The notes: generated by a model from the letters alone, not told the origin. DNA of 19,245 nt from Euryarchaeota archaeon UBA39 (GCA_002503045.1 DAQW01000015.1:5770-25014); one strand, 5' to 3'; counted from the stretch's first letter, positions 1 through 7,834 are shown. Program-made: numbers and translations.

Positions 1-5
1 TAAAT

Positions 6-335
6 TCAGAGTGTATGTCCACATGAAGGACAGAAACTCAAATCTTCTTCTAAAGGACCCTCGCACTTAGGACATATATCTCCATCGATACGAGTATTTG
101 GGATACTATCGGAAGATTCGATTAAACGTGTAGATGAATCTACATCTTGGTATTTCTTAGAATCCAGAGCCTCCCGAATCTCTACTGCTGCACTGAAATC
201 TAATGCTTCCTGTAATGCAATATCAATTCGTAATCTCAATCGTTCACGTTCCTCTGGATCAACAATATTTGCTAGTTCGTTTCGTCGAGCTTGGAGGTAA
301 CGTCTGAACTCATCTACGGTAGGAGCCATGTCCAT
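6..335 (-). CDS. Small C-terminal zinc-ribbon protein, function unknown
   Basis: This is a 109-residue protein. The N-terminal ~60 residues are charged and look helical, with many Arg and Glu. The C-terminus is a compact zinc ribbon: Cys88 and Cys91 (CPKC) pair with Cys102 and Cys105 (CPSCG), a layout typical of zinc-ribbon tails that mediate protein or nucleic-acid contacts. No catalytic motif is visible, so the function is unknown. The start is ambiguous: ATG at 335 and ATG at 329 lie one codon apart (M-D-M-A-P), with only a weak GGATGG purine run in front of the second. The gene is divergent from isopentenyl phosphate kinase across a 66-base gap that has no convincing TATA box on either strand. 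The stop lies six bases from the window edge, so the downstream context is unseen. Confidence 0.75.
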   Translation of the reverse strand: MDMAPTVDEFRRYLQARRNELANIVDPEERERLRLRIDIALQEALDFSAAVEIREALDSKKYQDVDSSTRLIESSDSIPNTRIDGDICPKCEGPLEEDLSFCPSCGHTL

Positions 336-401
336 CCGAATCAGTTAGTCACCATCAATCTGTGTGCGCACCATGATGAACAACAACCTAGTCCGAACTT
401 C

Positions 402-1217
402 ATGGAAGGGGTAGGACGCAAGGTCGTTTTGAAGCTCGGCGGAGGCCTCCTAACAAACAAGAAGGGGCTTTGTTCCCCTGATATTGAAGCCATACAACAA
501 TCTGCTAAAACAATCCATGAACTCATTTTCAATGGATGTAAAATCGCTCTAGTACATGGTGCGGGTTCATTTGGACATGCAAGAGCAAAGACTTGGAGAT
601 TATCTGAGGGGAAATTAGATCAAAAATTCCCTGCTGAAGGAGAAATTACTACTCAAGAAGAAGCAGTAAAACAAGTACGTTTAGACATGATAAATTTAAA
701 TCAAATTTTAATCAATGAATTAGATTTATTGGGTGTAGAATATGAGGTGTTTCACCCTCATACTTGGGCTAAGGAGACTGGACCAAATTTTCAAGGCGAT
801 TTAGAATTTCTAGATTCAGAAATCATGAGTATTGTCCATGGAGATGTTGTCGAACATTCAGAAAAAGGATTTGGGATACTTTCGGGTGACGATTTGATGT
901 ATAGAATATCTACTGAATGGGGTGATGTTGATTCCTGTGTATTTGCTCTTGCAGACTGTGACGGCATTATGTCTCACCCACCCGGAAATCCAAAATCAGC
1001 ATTAATTCCCGAATGGAATTCAAAAATGGGTTTTGGAAGTAAACATGATACCGAACATGATGTAACTGGAGGAATACAATACAAAGCCATTAGGGCATCT
1101 GAAATTTCTCAAAAAAATGGAAACAGAACGGAAGTCTGGTTTGTAGATGGAAGAAGGCCTGAGAGAGTTTTCGATGCATGTATGGGTGGAAATGCTCTAG
1201 GAACAAAAATTCTGTAA
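402..1217 (+). CDS. Isopentenyl phosphate kinase (modified mevalonate pathway)
   Basis: IPK phosphorylates isopentenyl phosphate with ATP to give isopentenyl diphosphate, the last kinase step of the archaeal modified mevalonate pathway, in the cytoplasm. The 271-residue protein has the amino-acid-kinase fold: a nucleotide loop KLGGG at residues 11-15, the HGAGSFGH loop at 52-59 whose second His matches the catalytic His60 of the Methanocaldococcus jannaschii enzyme, then HGD, SGDD, ADCDG and DVTGG-x-x-K motifs in the family order. The reading frame extends upstream to 291, but that stretch overlaps the divergent gene and lies before the conserved N-terminus, so ATG 402 is chosen. Two departures from the usual sequence are visible: KLGGS is KLGGG, and the usual HGGG is HGAG. 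The following gene makes DMAPP and GGPP from its product, so an operon is likely. Confidence 0.9.
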   Translation: MEGVGRKVVLKLGGGLLTNKKGLCSPDIEAIQQSAKTIHELIFNGCKIALVHGAGSFGHARAKTWRLSEGKLDQKFPAEGEITTQEEAVKQVRLDMINLNQILINELDLLGVEYEVFHPHTWAKETGPNFQGDLEFLDSEIMSIVHGDVVEHSEKGFGILSGDDLMYRISTEWGDVDSCVFALADCDGIMSHPPGNPKSALIPEWNSKMGFGSKHDTEHDVTGGIQYKAIRASEISQKNGNRTEVWFVDGRRPERVFDACMGGNALGTKIL

Positions 1218-1228
1218 CACCCGTTCGA

Positions 1229-1247
1229 TTATAGGCGAGACGATTCA
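1229..1247 (+). promoter_or_regulatory. Possible promoter element upstream of idi-GGPPS
   Basis: TTATAGGCGAG followed by GATTCA lies in the 49-base gap between IPK and the fusion gene, with the ATAGGC core starting 36 bases before the ATG. Nine bases (ATAGGCGAG) recur exactly at 15306-15314 before the DNA glycosylase gene. As a TATA-like box it would place transcription start a few bases before the GGAGGG ribosome site. This is inferred from position and recurrence only. Confidence 0.3.
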
Positions 1248-1266
1248 TCAAGAGGTTGGAGGGAGC

Positions 1267-2943
1267 ATGGTGGCCGATTCAACATTACTCGATGGAGAAG
1301 ATCCAGACCAAGTTGGAATGATGGATGAGATGTGCATCTTAGTGGATATTGATGATTTACCAATTGGGGCTGCATCTAAATTAGACTGCCACCGGGGAGC
1401 AGGACTCCGCCACAGAGCATTCTCAGTGCTGATTTTTGATGGAGAGGATAGACTCCTATTACAAAAAAGAGCAAGCGATAAAATCACTTTTCCAGGTGTG
1501 TGGGCAAATTCTTGCTGTAGCCATCCACTTGATATCGATGGAGAAAAAGAAACGGATGATGCTAGTGGAGTGAAAAACGCAGCAGTACGGAAAATGGAAC
1601 AAGAATTAGGAATCCCTGCTGGAACAATTCCTGCAGATAATCTTCATTTGATTACCCGGATGGAGTACATGGCTCGGATGAACGATGTTTGGGTTGAACA
1701 TGAAATCGATCATATCATGGTTGTTAGAGCGGATGTAGAAGTTTCACCGAATCCGAATGAAATTGAAGATTTCAGATGGGTTTCAAAAGATGAATTATCA
1801 TCTATGGCTGACGAACATGATGCGGGAAAACTAGTCATAGCTCCTTGGTTTGATTTAATTCGAGTGAATTTTCTTAATGATTGGTGGGAAGATATTGACG
1901 ATATGAGTAAACATGTCGATAATGCAATCCATCGTTTTGTAGAAGAGCGCCCTGATCGTGCAGGACTCTCAATAATGGACAAACATAGAGTTGCAGCAGA
2001 GAAATGCATCGCGCGCGCAATTGAGAAAAGCACTGAACCTAGACTAGGCGGGGCCATGATGCATCTTATCGAAGGAGGAGGTAAACGTCTCCGAGCTGTT
2101 TTACCCAGCCTTGTTGGGGAAGCAGTGGGCAGTCACCACAAAGGACACCATGATTTGGGTGCAGCAATTGAAATAATCCACAACTTTACTTTAGTTCATG
2201 ACGATATTATGGATAATGACCCTATTCGAAGAGGGCGTCCTGCAGTTCACATTGCATATGACATGCCAACAGCAATTAATGCTGGAGATGCAATGCTTGC
2301 TCTTGCCTTTGAGATGATTGCAGAATCTACCGACATCAAGGACGAAGTAATGAGAGACTTAGTTAGAGTAATCGGACGGATGGTTCGAAAAGTTTCTGAA
2401 GGACAGCAAATGGATATGGACTTTGAAAATAGAACAGATGAAGTTACTGAAAAAGAATATTTGACAATGATTTCCGGAAAAACTGCTGCTATGTTTGAAA
2501 CATGTGCCCAAACCGGAGCTATGCTCGCAGGTGCAAGTTCAGAAATTCAAGAAACATGTAGATTATGGGGACTAGAAACAGGATTATGTTTCCAATTAAT
2601 GGATGATTTAATCGATATTACTGGTGACACAGAAACACTTGGAAAGCCTGCAGGAAGTGATGTTTTGGAAGGGAAAAGGACTCTTATGGCAATTCACGCA
2701 TTGAATCAAGATCCAAGTAATCTTCCTACTTTCCATTCAATATTTGGCAAAGGTGAAGATGGCGCATCCGATTTACCACAGGCAATTAGAGAAATGGAAT
2801 CAGTCGGTTCACTACAATATGGCAGAAAGAGAGCAATGGAACATCATGCTGAAGCTCATAATCACCTGTCTAAACTAGTTGATTCGGAAGCGAAAACTGT
2901 TCTTCAAAGCCTAACAGACTGGCAACTAGAGAGAATATCTTGA
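1267..2943 (+). CDS. Fused type I isopentenyl-diphosphate isomerase and geranylgeranyl diphosphate synthase
   Basis: One 558-residue polypeptide carries two isoprenoid enzymes. Residues ~15-210 are a type I (Nudix-fold) IPP isomerase: NSCCSHP at 81-87 holds the catalytic Cys (Cys84 by alignment to E. coli Cys67) and VEHEIDH at 143-149 holds the catalytic and metal-binding Glu pair. Residues ~215-558 are an all-trans polyprenyl synthase: GGGKRLR at 270-276, first Asp-rich motif DDIMD at 312-316, RRGRP at 321-325, second motif DDLID at 446-450. Phe307, five residues before the first Asp motif, is the position known to limit archaeal type I synthases to the C20 product, so GGPP is inferred. GGAGGG at 1258-1263 supports ATG 1267. 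Each half has normal length, and no stop or frameshift lies between them. Most archaea use the unrelated type II isomerase. The gene ends two bases from the convergent etfA stop. Confidence 0.93.
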   Translation: MVADSTLLDGEDPDQVGMMDEMCILVDIDDLPIGAASKLDCHRGAGLRHRAFSVLIFDGEDRLLLQKRASDKITFPGVWANSCCSHPLDIDGEKETDDASGVKNAAVRKMEQELGIPAGTIPADNLHLITRMEYMARMNDVWVEHEIDHIMVVRADVEVSPNPNEIEDFRWVSKDELSSMADEHDAGKLVIAPWFDLIRVNFLNDWWEDIDDMSKHVDNAIHRFVEERPDRAGLSIMDKHRVAAEKCIARAIEKSTEPRLGGAMMHLIEGGGKRLRAVLPSLVGEAVGSHHKGHHDLGAAIEIIHNFTLVHDDIMDNDPIRRGRPAVHIAYDMPTAINAGDAMLALAFEMIAESTDIKDEVMRDLVRVIGRMVRKVSEGQQMDMDFENRTDEVTEKEYLTMISGKTAAMFETCAQTGAMLAGASSEIQETCRLWGLETGLCFQLMDDLIDITGDTETLGKPAGSDVLEGKRTLMAIHALNQDPSNLPTFHSIFGKGEDGASDLPQAIREMESVGSLQYGRKRAMEHHAEAHNHLSKLVDSEAKTVLQSLTDWQLERIS

Positions 2944-2945
2944 TT

Positions 2946-4049
2946 TCAAAGTCCAAAGGTGAATCCAGACTGTACTTTCTCAATAATTGAAGGTAGAACT
3001 TCACGATAATCGCCGATTATAGCAGCATCTGATGATTGGACCATTGTACAATTCTCATCAGTATTAATGGAAATAATACGGGCACTATCCTTCATCCCTG
3101 CCATATGTTGAGGTGCACCGCTAATAGCAACAGCGATGTAAATCGGTGGACGGACACTCTGACCTGTCTGACCAATTTGTCGAGTACTTGGGGCATAGCC
3201 AGCATCTACTGCTGCTCTACTAGCTGCCCATTCAGCATCAATACCCTTAGACTTGAGGGATTCTGATAATTCGTGAATTTCTCTAAACCCAGTCTGTCCA
3301 CAAGGTATACCACCTGCAATAATAATCTTACAATGTCCAAGTTCAACTCTTTCACCTCCACCACGACGTACGTCAATAACTTCCACATCAAAGTCCTTCT
3401 CTGACCAACTTGGTGTGAAATCTTCTACCTCACCTGTTCTAGAAGAATCTGAATCAGGAGCAACAAAGATTCCAGGACGTGCAGTCGCCATTGCTGGAGC
3501 CCAAAGTTGCTGAGGATTCGACATGATACATGCTAACTTTGATTCTCCAAACGATGGACGATGGGCCTCTAACATGTGAGTAGTTACTGTCTTTGTCTTA
3601 CGATGATAGAACGGACCTACACTCAATTTGGTACAATCGGCTGTAACACCTGCATCAACTCTGCTGGCAACGCGAGGAGCTAGATCTCTGCCTGTGGTGG
3701 TAGCACCCATCAACAAAATTTCAGGCCTATGCACATTCATCAAGTAGTCAGAAAGAGCACGAGTGTATGGAAGTGTAGTGAAGTGTTCAAGTCGAGGATC
3801 AGTGACTACTACAACCTTATCTGCTCCGAGAGAAATCAAATCTTGTGGGGCAGAACCAACATCATGATGAATTAGCATTGCAGTTAATGACACACCTAAT
3901 TGATCAGCCATTTCTCTTCCAGGGCCCATTAATTCTCTACCAACATTGAGTAATTCTCCATCAACCATCTCGGCAAATACCATTACCCCTTCTGATGATG
4001 TAGCCTCACTAAAACGCTGCATCAAGGCATCTTCTGGCCAATCACTCAT
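2946..4049 (-). CDS. etfA: Electron transfer flavoprotein alpha subunit
   Basis: EtfA binds FAD and, with EtfB, shuttles electrons between dehydrogenases and an acceptor such as ETF:quinone oxidoreductase or ferredoxin. The 367-residue protein has the N-terminal ETF domain and then the characteristic C-terminal FAD domain: SRAAVDAG at 277-284, QIGQTGQ at 291-297 and ISGAPQHMAGM at 309-319, all as in the family. The usual GRG before this domain is replaced by AGGIP. Two ATGs are possible, 4055 and 4049. ATG 4049 gives a 4-base ATGA overlap with the etfB stop and sits six bases after GGAGGG (4056-4061), so it is preferred; 4055 would abut that site directly. The overlap implies coupled translation with etfB. 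The stop lies two bases from the convergent GGPP synthase stop. Confidence 0.93.
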   Translation of the reverse strand: MSDWPEDALMQRFSEATSSEGVMVFAEMVDGELLNVGRELMGPGREMADQLGVSLTAMLIHHDVGSAPQDLISLGADKVVVVTDPRLEHFTTLPYTRALSDYLMNVHRPEILLMGATTTGRDLAPRVASRVDAGVTADCTKLSVGPFYHRKTKTVTTHMLEAHRPSFGESKLACIMSNPQQLWAPAMATARPGIFVAPDSDSSRTGEVEDFTPSWSEKDFDVEVIDVRRGGGERVELGHCKIIIAGGIPCGQTGFREIHELSESLKSKGIDAEWAASRAAVDAGYAPSTRQIGQTGQSVRPPIYIAVAISGAPQHMAGMKDSARIISINTDENCTMVQSSDAAIIGDYREVLPSIIEKVQSGFTFGL

Positions 4050-4870
4050 TGCCATCCCTCCACTACGGATTGAATCCCTAAAGCATCAGTAATCTGCAAA
4101 TCTCGAGTTGCCTTCTCTACTTTAGGAGCAGCTGCTACAATAGTAGGAGAACCGGAAAGGCCAACTTTTTCTTCTTCTAATCCCACATCATCAACTGATA
4201 ACAGTCTAAAAATCGGAGCACCGTCTTTGAATACATCTTTTCCACGGTCATCCTTGGTAACATGTTTCTTTACTTTGACTGCAGCCTTCATGTTTCTACC
4301 TCGAAGAGCCGCAGCAGTAGGAGCGATAGAAAGCATACATGGTAATGGCATTCTAAGATCCATACTTCCACCTTCCACAATTCGACGAACTGTGGCATAA
4401 GATGATTCGATTTCACATGTTTCGGCTAAAGTGACTTGGGGTATTCCAAGATTTTCTGCTACTTGACTAGGAACGTGTGCTGTATCCCCATCTGTTGTTT
4501 GTCTACCCCCCATTATTATCCAATCATCCCGATCTGCACTGTAACCTAAGTGTTGAAGGGTACCTGATAAAGCGTAACCAGTAGACCAAGTATCTGAACC
4601 CCCCAATTTTCGATCTGAGAGCAATACTGTCTCATCAACTCCTCTCTCCATGGCAGTAATATGGGACATCTGAAAATTGGGTGGACCCATAGAAACAACT
4701 ACCACTCTTCCACCATAATTGTCCTTTAATGAAAGAGCTAATTCTAATGCATGTTGGCAATCCTGATTGATTTGACTTGGAGCAGAAGCCCTGTCAAGAG
4801 TGCCTTCTGCAGTAACTCTCATCTCTTTCGGCTTTGGAACCTGCTTCAGTAGCACAACGTAATCCATCAT
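4046..4870 (-). CDS. etfB: Electron transfer flavoprotein beta subunit
   Basis: This 274-residue protein is the ETF beta subunit. It starts with the family KQVP (residues 9-12), and its nucleotide-binding loop reads GGRQTTDGDTA around 121-131. Classical mitochondrial-type beta subunits have a DDD-type sequence here and bind AMP, whereas DGDTA resembles the beta subunits of electron-bifurcating ETFs that hold a second FAD. Which nucleotide is bound here cannot be settled by eye. Two adjacent ATGs (4870 and 4867) begin the gene, and GGGGG at 4874-4878 lies just upstream as a ribosome site. It overlaps etfA by four bases. No ETF-quinone oxidoreductase or acyl-CoA dehydrogenase is adjacent, so the electron donor and acceptor are not shown by context. 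Confidence 0.93.
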   Translation of the reverse strand: MMDYVVLLKQVPKPKEMRVTAEGTLDRASAPSQINQDCQHALELALSLKDNYGGRVVVVSMGPPNFQMSHITAMERGVDETVLLSDRKLGGSDTWSTGYALSGTLQHLGYSADRDDWIIMGGRQTTDGDTAHVPSQVAENLGIPQVTLAETCEIESSYATVRRIVEGGSMDLRMPLPCMLSIAPTAAALRGRNMKAAVKVKKHVTKDDRGKDVFKDGAPIFRLLSVDDVGLEEEKVGLSGSPTIVAAAPKVEKATRDLQITDALGIQSVVEGWQ

Positions 4871-4920
4871 AATCCCCCAATTTCAAGATATTTCGTCCAC
4901 CGGAATTCAGCACTTGAACC

Positions 4921-4932
4921 CTATGTATAGTT
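4921..4932 (-). promoter_or_regulatory. Possible TATA box of etfBA
   Basis: Read on the minus strand, AACTATACATAG lies about 55-60 bases before the etfB start, inside the 71-base gap after the protease gene. It would put a transcription start roughly 30 bases before the ATG, leaving room for the GGGGG ribosome site. The call rests on sequence and spacing only. Confidence 0.35.
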
Positions 4933-4941
4933 AGAACGATT

Positions 4942-5694
4942 TCAAGTGGCGACTAAAGCAATCCATCCCACTCCTCCAAAAACCACAATATCGAGTACTG
5001 CATGGCATGCCCAAGCAGGCCATATAGACCCATGACGATGATACAGCCATGAAAATGCGACACCACCAAAACCTACTGCGGAGCCAGCAAGTAATGCAAC
5101 CCAAATAGGTGCAACTAATGCTACTGCAACAACATGATGTAATGTGAAAGATAGTACCGAAATACTACCTGATTTAATCGGATCTCCGGTGAATATTGAA
5201 GATGCTTGTTCAGTAATAAACCACCTATATACGTACTCTTCTACAACACTATTGATGAATACCCAAAACAAAATCGCTGGTATTACCATTGACCATGAAT
5301 CAAGTCCAACTCCACGAATTGATGCTCCTAAATCCTCAAGGTCCACATATGGCCGAGCAATCAAAAATGTAATTATCAAAATTAAGGAAAGTACAATTCC
5401 CAAACCAAACCCCTCTGCCCAAGGGCGAAAACCTGATTTTTGTGACAAGGGGGAATACCCTCGTTCACCTCCATCAATTCTAATGTGCCAAATGGTTGGA
5501 AAACCTACAATCCATACTTTACATAAAGCCCAAATTGCAAGACCAAGAAATGCTAATGAAGCCGTATGTGACTCAGCAAGGAGCCCATTTGCAAGAACGC
5601 CAATACTGGGAACAGGAATCAAAAGAAACAAAGCAAGAATGGGACGAGCTCTTGAATCCATAAAGAGAATTATCTGATTGCATACTTCAACCAT
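4942..5694 (-). CDS. CPBP-family intramembrane metalloprotease
   Basis: This multi-pass membrane protein belongs to the CPBP (CAAX protease / bacteriocin-processing, Rce1-like) family. The three family motifs are in order: EEYVYR (EExxxR) at residues 152-157, FTLHH (FxxxH) at 183-187 and HAVLD (HxxxD) at 231-235, all in or next to hydrophobic segments; these Glu and His residues are the expected metal and catalytic ligands. Its substrate is unknown; nothing nearby carries a CAAX box. The reading frame opens at 5793, but that would overlap the divergent malate dehydrogenase gene by 50 bases. ATG 5694 (250 residues) is chosen because it keeps the whole hydrophobic core and leaves a 49-base intergenic gap; ATG 5661 is an alternative. 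No good ribosome site precedes either. It lies upstream of etfBA on the same strand, separated by 71 bases with a probable promoter. Confidence 0.85.
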   Translation of the reverse strand: MVEVCNQIILFMDSRARPILALFLLIPVPSIGVLANGLLAESHTASLAFLGLAIWALCKVWIVGFPTIWHIRIDGGERGYSPLSQKSGFRPWAEGFGLGIVLSLILIITFLIARPYVDLEDLGASIRGVGLDSWSMVIPAILFWVFINSVVEEYVYRWFITEQASSIFTGDPIKSGSISVLSFTLHHVVAVALVAPIWVALLAGSAVGFGGVAFSWLYHRHGSIWPAWACHAVLDIVVFGGVGWIALVAT

Positions 5695-5715
5695 CCGATT
5701 TACTAGGGCAACCGT

Positions 5716-5732
5716 CATAGGCATTCGATTCA
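5716..5732 (+). promoter_or_regulatory. Possible promoter element upstream of malate dehydrogenase
   Basis: CATAGGC followed by GATTCA lies in the gap before malate dehydrogenase, with ATAGGC starting 27 bases before the ATG. The arrangement matches the element before the IDI-GGPPS gene. If it is the TATA element, the transcript would be essentially leaderless. The call is inferred from recurrence. Confidence 0.27.
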
Positions 5733-5743
5733 CGCCTTTGGGC

Positions 5744-6730
5744 ATGTCAACTAACACGCCGATACGAGTTTCAGTCACTGGAGCGGCAGGCAATATTGGA
5801 TACGCATTATTGTGGAGAATCGCAAGCGGCGATTGCTTTGGATCGAATCAGCCAGTAATTCTTCAGTTACTAGAAATCCCTCCCGGGATGGAACGTCTCC
5901 AGGGCGTGATAATGGAACTAAGGGACTCAGCGTTTCCTTTAGTGCACGACATTGTCGGCACTGACAATCCCGAAATTGCATTTAATGATGCAGATGCCAT
6001 ATTCCTCGTTGGATCTCGTCCAAGAACAAAGGACATGGATCGATCTGACCTAGTAGCGGCCAATGGTCCAATTTTTGTAGGGCAAGGAAAAGCAATCGAT
6101 ACAGTTGCTTCACGTGATGTCAAAGTAATCACTGTGGGGAATCCATGTAACACCAATGCACTAATCGCTTCCGCTAATGCGCCAAGTATCCCCCCAAGAC
6201 AGTTTACTGCTATGACACGACTTGATCAGAACCGGGCAGTAGGTCAGATGGCAGAACGTGCTGGCGTACCTGCTTCAAAAGTTAAGAACGTATTCATCTG
6301 GGGCAACCATGCGAACACCATGTATCCCGACCCACGTTGTGGTACTGTTGATGGACAATCGGCTACTGATTTGTTCGAAAGTGATTGGCTACAAGGTGAC
6401 TTCCTAGATATTGTTTCAACACGTGGAAAAGCGATAATAATGGCGCGAGGTGCCTCTTCAGCAGCATCAGCAGCAGCAGCAGCGGTTGACCACATGCGAG
6501 ACTGGTGGCAAGGATCGAATGGACATATTGTTTCGGTTGCTATTCCTTCAGAGGGTTGGTACGGAGTACCAGAGGGTATTGTGTTCAGTTTCCCATGTCG
6601 ATGCGAGAATGGTGAAATCATTGTGGTAGATGATCTCCCTATTGACACATTCACGCAGTCTAAGATTGACGAGAATGTAGCGGCACTTCTTGAAGAGAGA
6701 GAAGCAGTCAGTGAACTTCTAGGAAACTAA
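5744..6730 (+). CDS. mdh: Malate dehydrogenase, cytosolic type (NAD-dependent likely)
   Basis: The enzyme interconverts malate and oxaloacetate in the TCA cycle. The 328-residue protein follows the eukaryotic-cytosolic and Thermus-like group: the dinucleotide loop GAAGNIG at 13-19, Glu44 after the second strand (an acidic residue here favours NAD over NADP), substrate arginines Arg94, Arg100 and Arg164, NPCNTN at 133-138, and the catalytic pair Asp161 and His189 in TRLDQNR and WGNHA. The open frame begins at 5678, but homologous sequence begins only just before the dinucleotide loop, so ATG 5744 is chosen; GGGC abuts this ATG. The alanine run SSAASAAAAA near residue 245 matches the usual SSAASAANA motif of the family and is not an expansion. 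The gene is divergent from the CPBP protease. Confidence 0.94.
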   Translation: MSTNTPIRVSVTGAAGNIGYALLWRIASGDCFGSNQPVILQLLEIPPGMERLQGVIMELRDSAFPLVHDIVGTDNPEIAFNDADAIFLVGSRPRTKDMDRSDLVAANGPIFVGQGKAIDTVASRDVKVITVGNPCNTNALIASANAPSIPPRQFTAMTRLDQNRAVGQMAERAGVPASKVKNVFIWGNHANTMYPDPRCGTVDGQSATDLFESDWLQGDFLDIVSTRGKAIIMARGASSAASAAAAAVDHMRDWWQGSNGHIVSVAIPSEGWYGVPEGIVFSFPCRCENGEIIVVDDLPIDTFTQSKIDENVAALLEEREAVSELLGN

Positions 6731-6780
6731 TGTAATTTGATACGGCGATAGACTTACTATTCAGTGAGTAAGCCAAAATC

Positions 6781-7794
6781 ATGGATGAATTTGATTCACT
6801 TGAAGATGATTTGAAAGAAATCGAATTCAACAATGAAAATTCAAATCAAAAAAATTTAGAATATGAGACTATAGACACTAGTTCATTTACACATTATCTT
6901 CCTGAAGGATTAACAAAATCAGAAGTAAATGAACTAGTGTCGATTTCTGAATCAATCATACATGAACCAGTGCAAGACATAGATTATTACGGTGAGAAAA
7001 TTTTGGATTTTGGAGTTGTTGTTTCAAATAATCAAGATATTCCAACAGCAACAAGAAGATATGAAGCATCGATGAAAAGTAGAAATGTAATCACAATGAT
7101 TGGGATTTCAATAATTATCACGGGGATATTTTTGCCAATTTTGGGTGATGGTGACCCAATTGCATCATTGATTTGTCCTACGGTTTGTTTCATTCCCCTT
7201 TCCATATATTTACTACTAGGCATGCATAAAGAGCAAGAGGCAGTGCTTAATGTAGCAAAAAAGGATGGAAATTATATGGCAGGAAATTCTAATGAAATTA
7301 TTCCTGAAATGAGAATATACCATTCATTCTCATGGTATAGGGATCGTGTACAACATTCAACAGTAATCCGTATTGGAAAACAACCACGGATAGAACTTGT
7401 TCCATACTATAGTTCAGGAGGAGAAAGTGGTCCAAGTTGGGGGTGGAGTATGCATGCTACTGGAGAAGAATTTGTAATTACAGAAAATACATTATTGGAC
7501 GAAGGTGAAGATTTTGCTTGCTCTGCTACAATTACCAATCAAGATCATAGCCGAATAACTGTACACCCTGACTTAATCTCAGACATTAAACGAAAACCCA
7601 GCCATACCAAAATTAACATCAAAAATAACTACATTGGTTCTGCTTCAAATTTATACAACCGATTCGAACCATTGATCACAGAATTGGGAGCAATACCATT
7701 AATTAAAGAAAGAAAATCGTATAATAAACAAGAAATGAAAATGATTGAAGCAGTAAGAAGTTTAGATGAATTCAGTAAAATTTTGGAGAATTAA
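6781..7794 (+). CDS. Unknown protein with two central transmembrane segments
   Basis: I do not recognise this 337-residue protein. It has an acidic, low-complexity N-terminus (residues 1-30, rich in Asp, Glu and Asn), a soluble stretch to ~100, two hydrophobic helices at ~103-122 and ~127-147 separated by a short Gly/Asp loop, and a ~190-residue soluble C-terminal region. The latter contains YYSSGGESGPSWGW around 210-222 and a Lys-rich end. The hairpin of two helices implies both large domains lie on the same side of the membrane. There is no lipobox or signal peptide. The coding sequence is more AT-rich than malate dehydrogenase upstream. It stands between malate dehydrogenase (50 bases) and the Nudix gene (40 bases), with no functional hint from either. 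GATACGGCG lies ~40 bases before the ATG, a degenerate form of the motif seen before other genes here. Confidence 0.75.
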   Translation: MDEFDSLEDDLKEIEFNNENSNQKNLEYETIDTSSFTHYLPEGLTKSEVNELVSISESIIHEPVQDIDYYGEKILDFGVVVSNNQDIPTATRRYEASMKSRNVITMIGISIIITGIFLPILGDGDPIASLICPTVCFIPLSIYLLLGMHKEQEAVLNVAKKDGNYMAGNSNEIIPEMRIYHSFSWYRDRVQHSTVIRIGKQPRIELVPYYSSGGESGPSWGWSMHATGEEFVITENTLLDEGEDFACSATITNQDHSRITVHPDLISDIKRKPSHTKINIKNNYIGSASNLYNRFEPLITELGAIPLIKERKSYNKQEMKMIEAVRSLDEFSKILEN

Positions 7795-7834
7795 GTATCG
7801 TCGGTTTGATGACTGATTACCTCTGCCAAGGGGC

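Noticed and set aside
291..401. N-terminal extension of isopentenyl phosphate kinase
   Set aside because: The upstream in-frame stretch overlaps the divergent zinc-ribbon gene and has no homology to the kinase fold; the conserved part begins just after ATG 402.
1710..2057. 115-codon open frame antisense to the IDI-GGPPS junction
   Set aside because: It has no motif, and the plus-strand frame is clearly coding across the whole junction.
5144..5677. 177-codon open frame on the plus strand
   Set aside because: It is fully antisense to the CPBP protease gene, which has all three family motifs; the plus-strand translation has no recognisable motif and is low in hydrophobic structure.
5678..5793. 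Overlapping divergent starts of malate dehydrogenase and the CPBP protease
   Set aside because: Both frames are merely open through the gap; the conserved domains start at 5744 and inside 5694, leaving a normal intergenic region.
6460..6484. GCA-type trinucleotide repeat inside malate dehydrogenase
   Set aside because: It encodes the conserved SSAASAANA-like motif of the family; the repeat comes from alanine codons and is not an expansion beyond the usual length.
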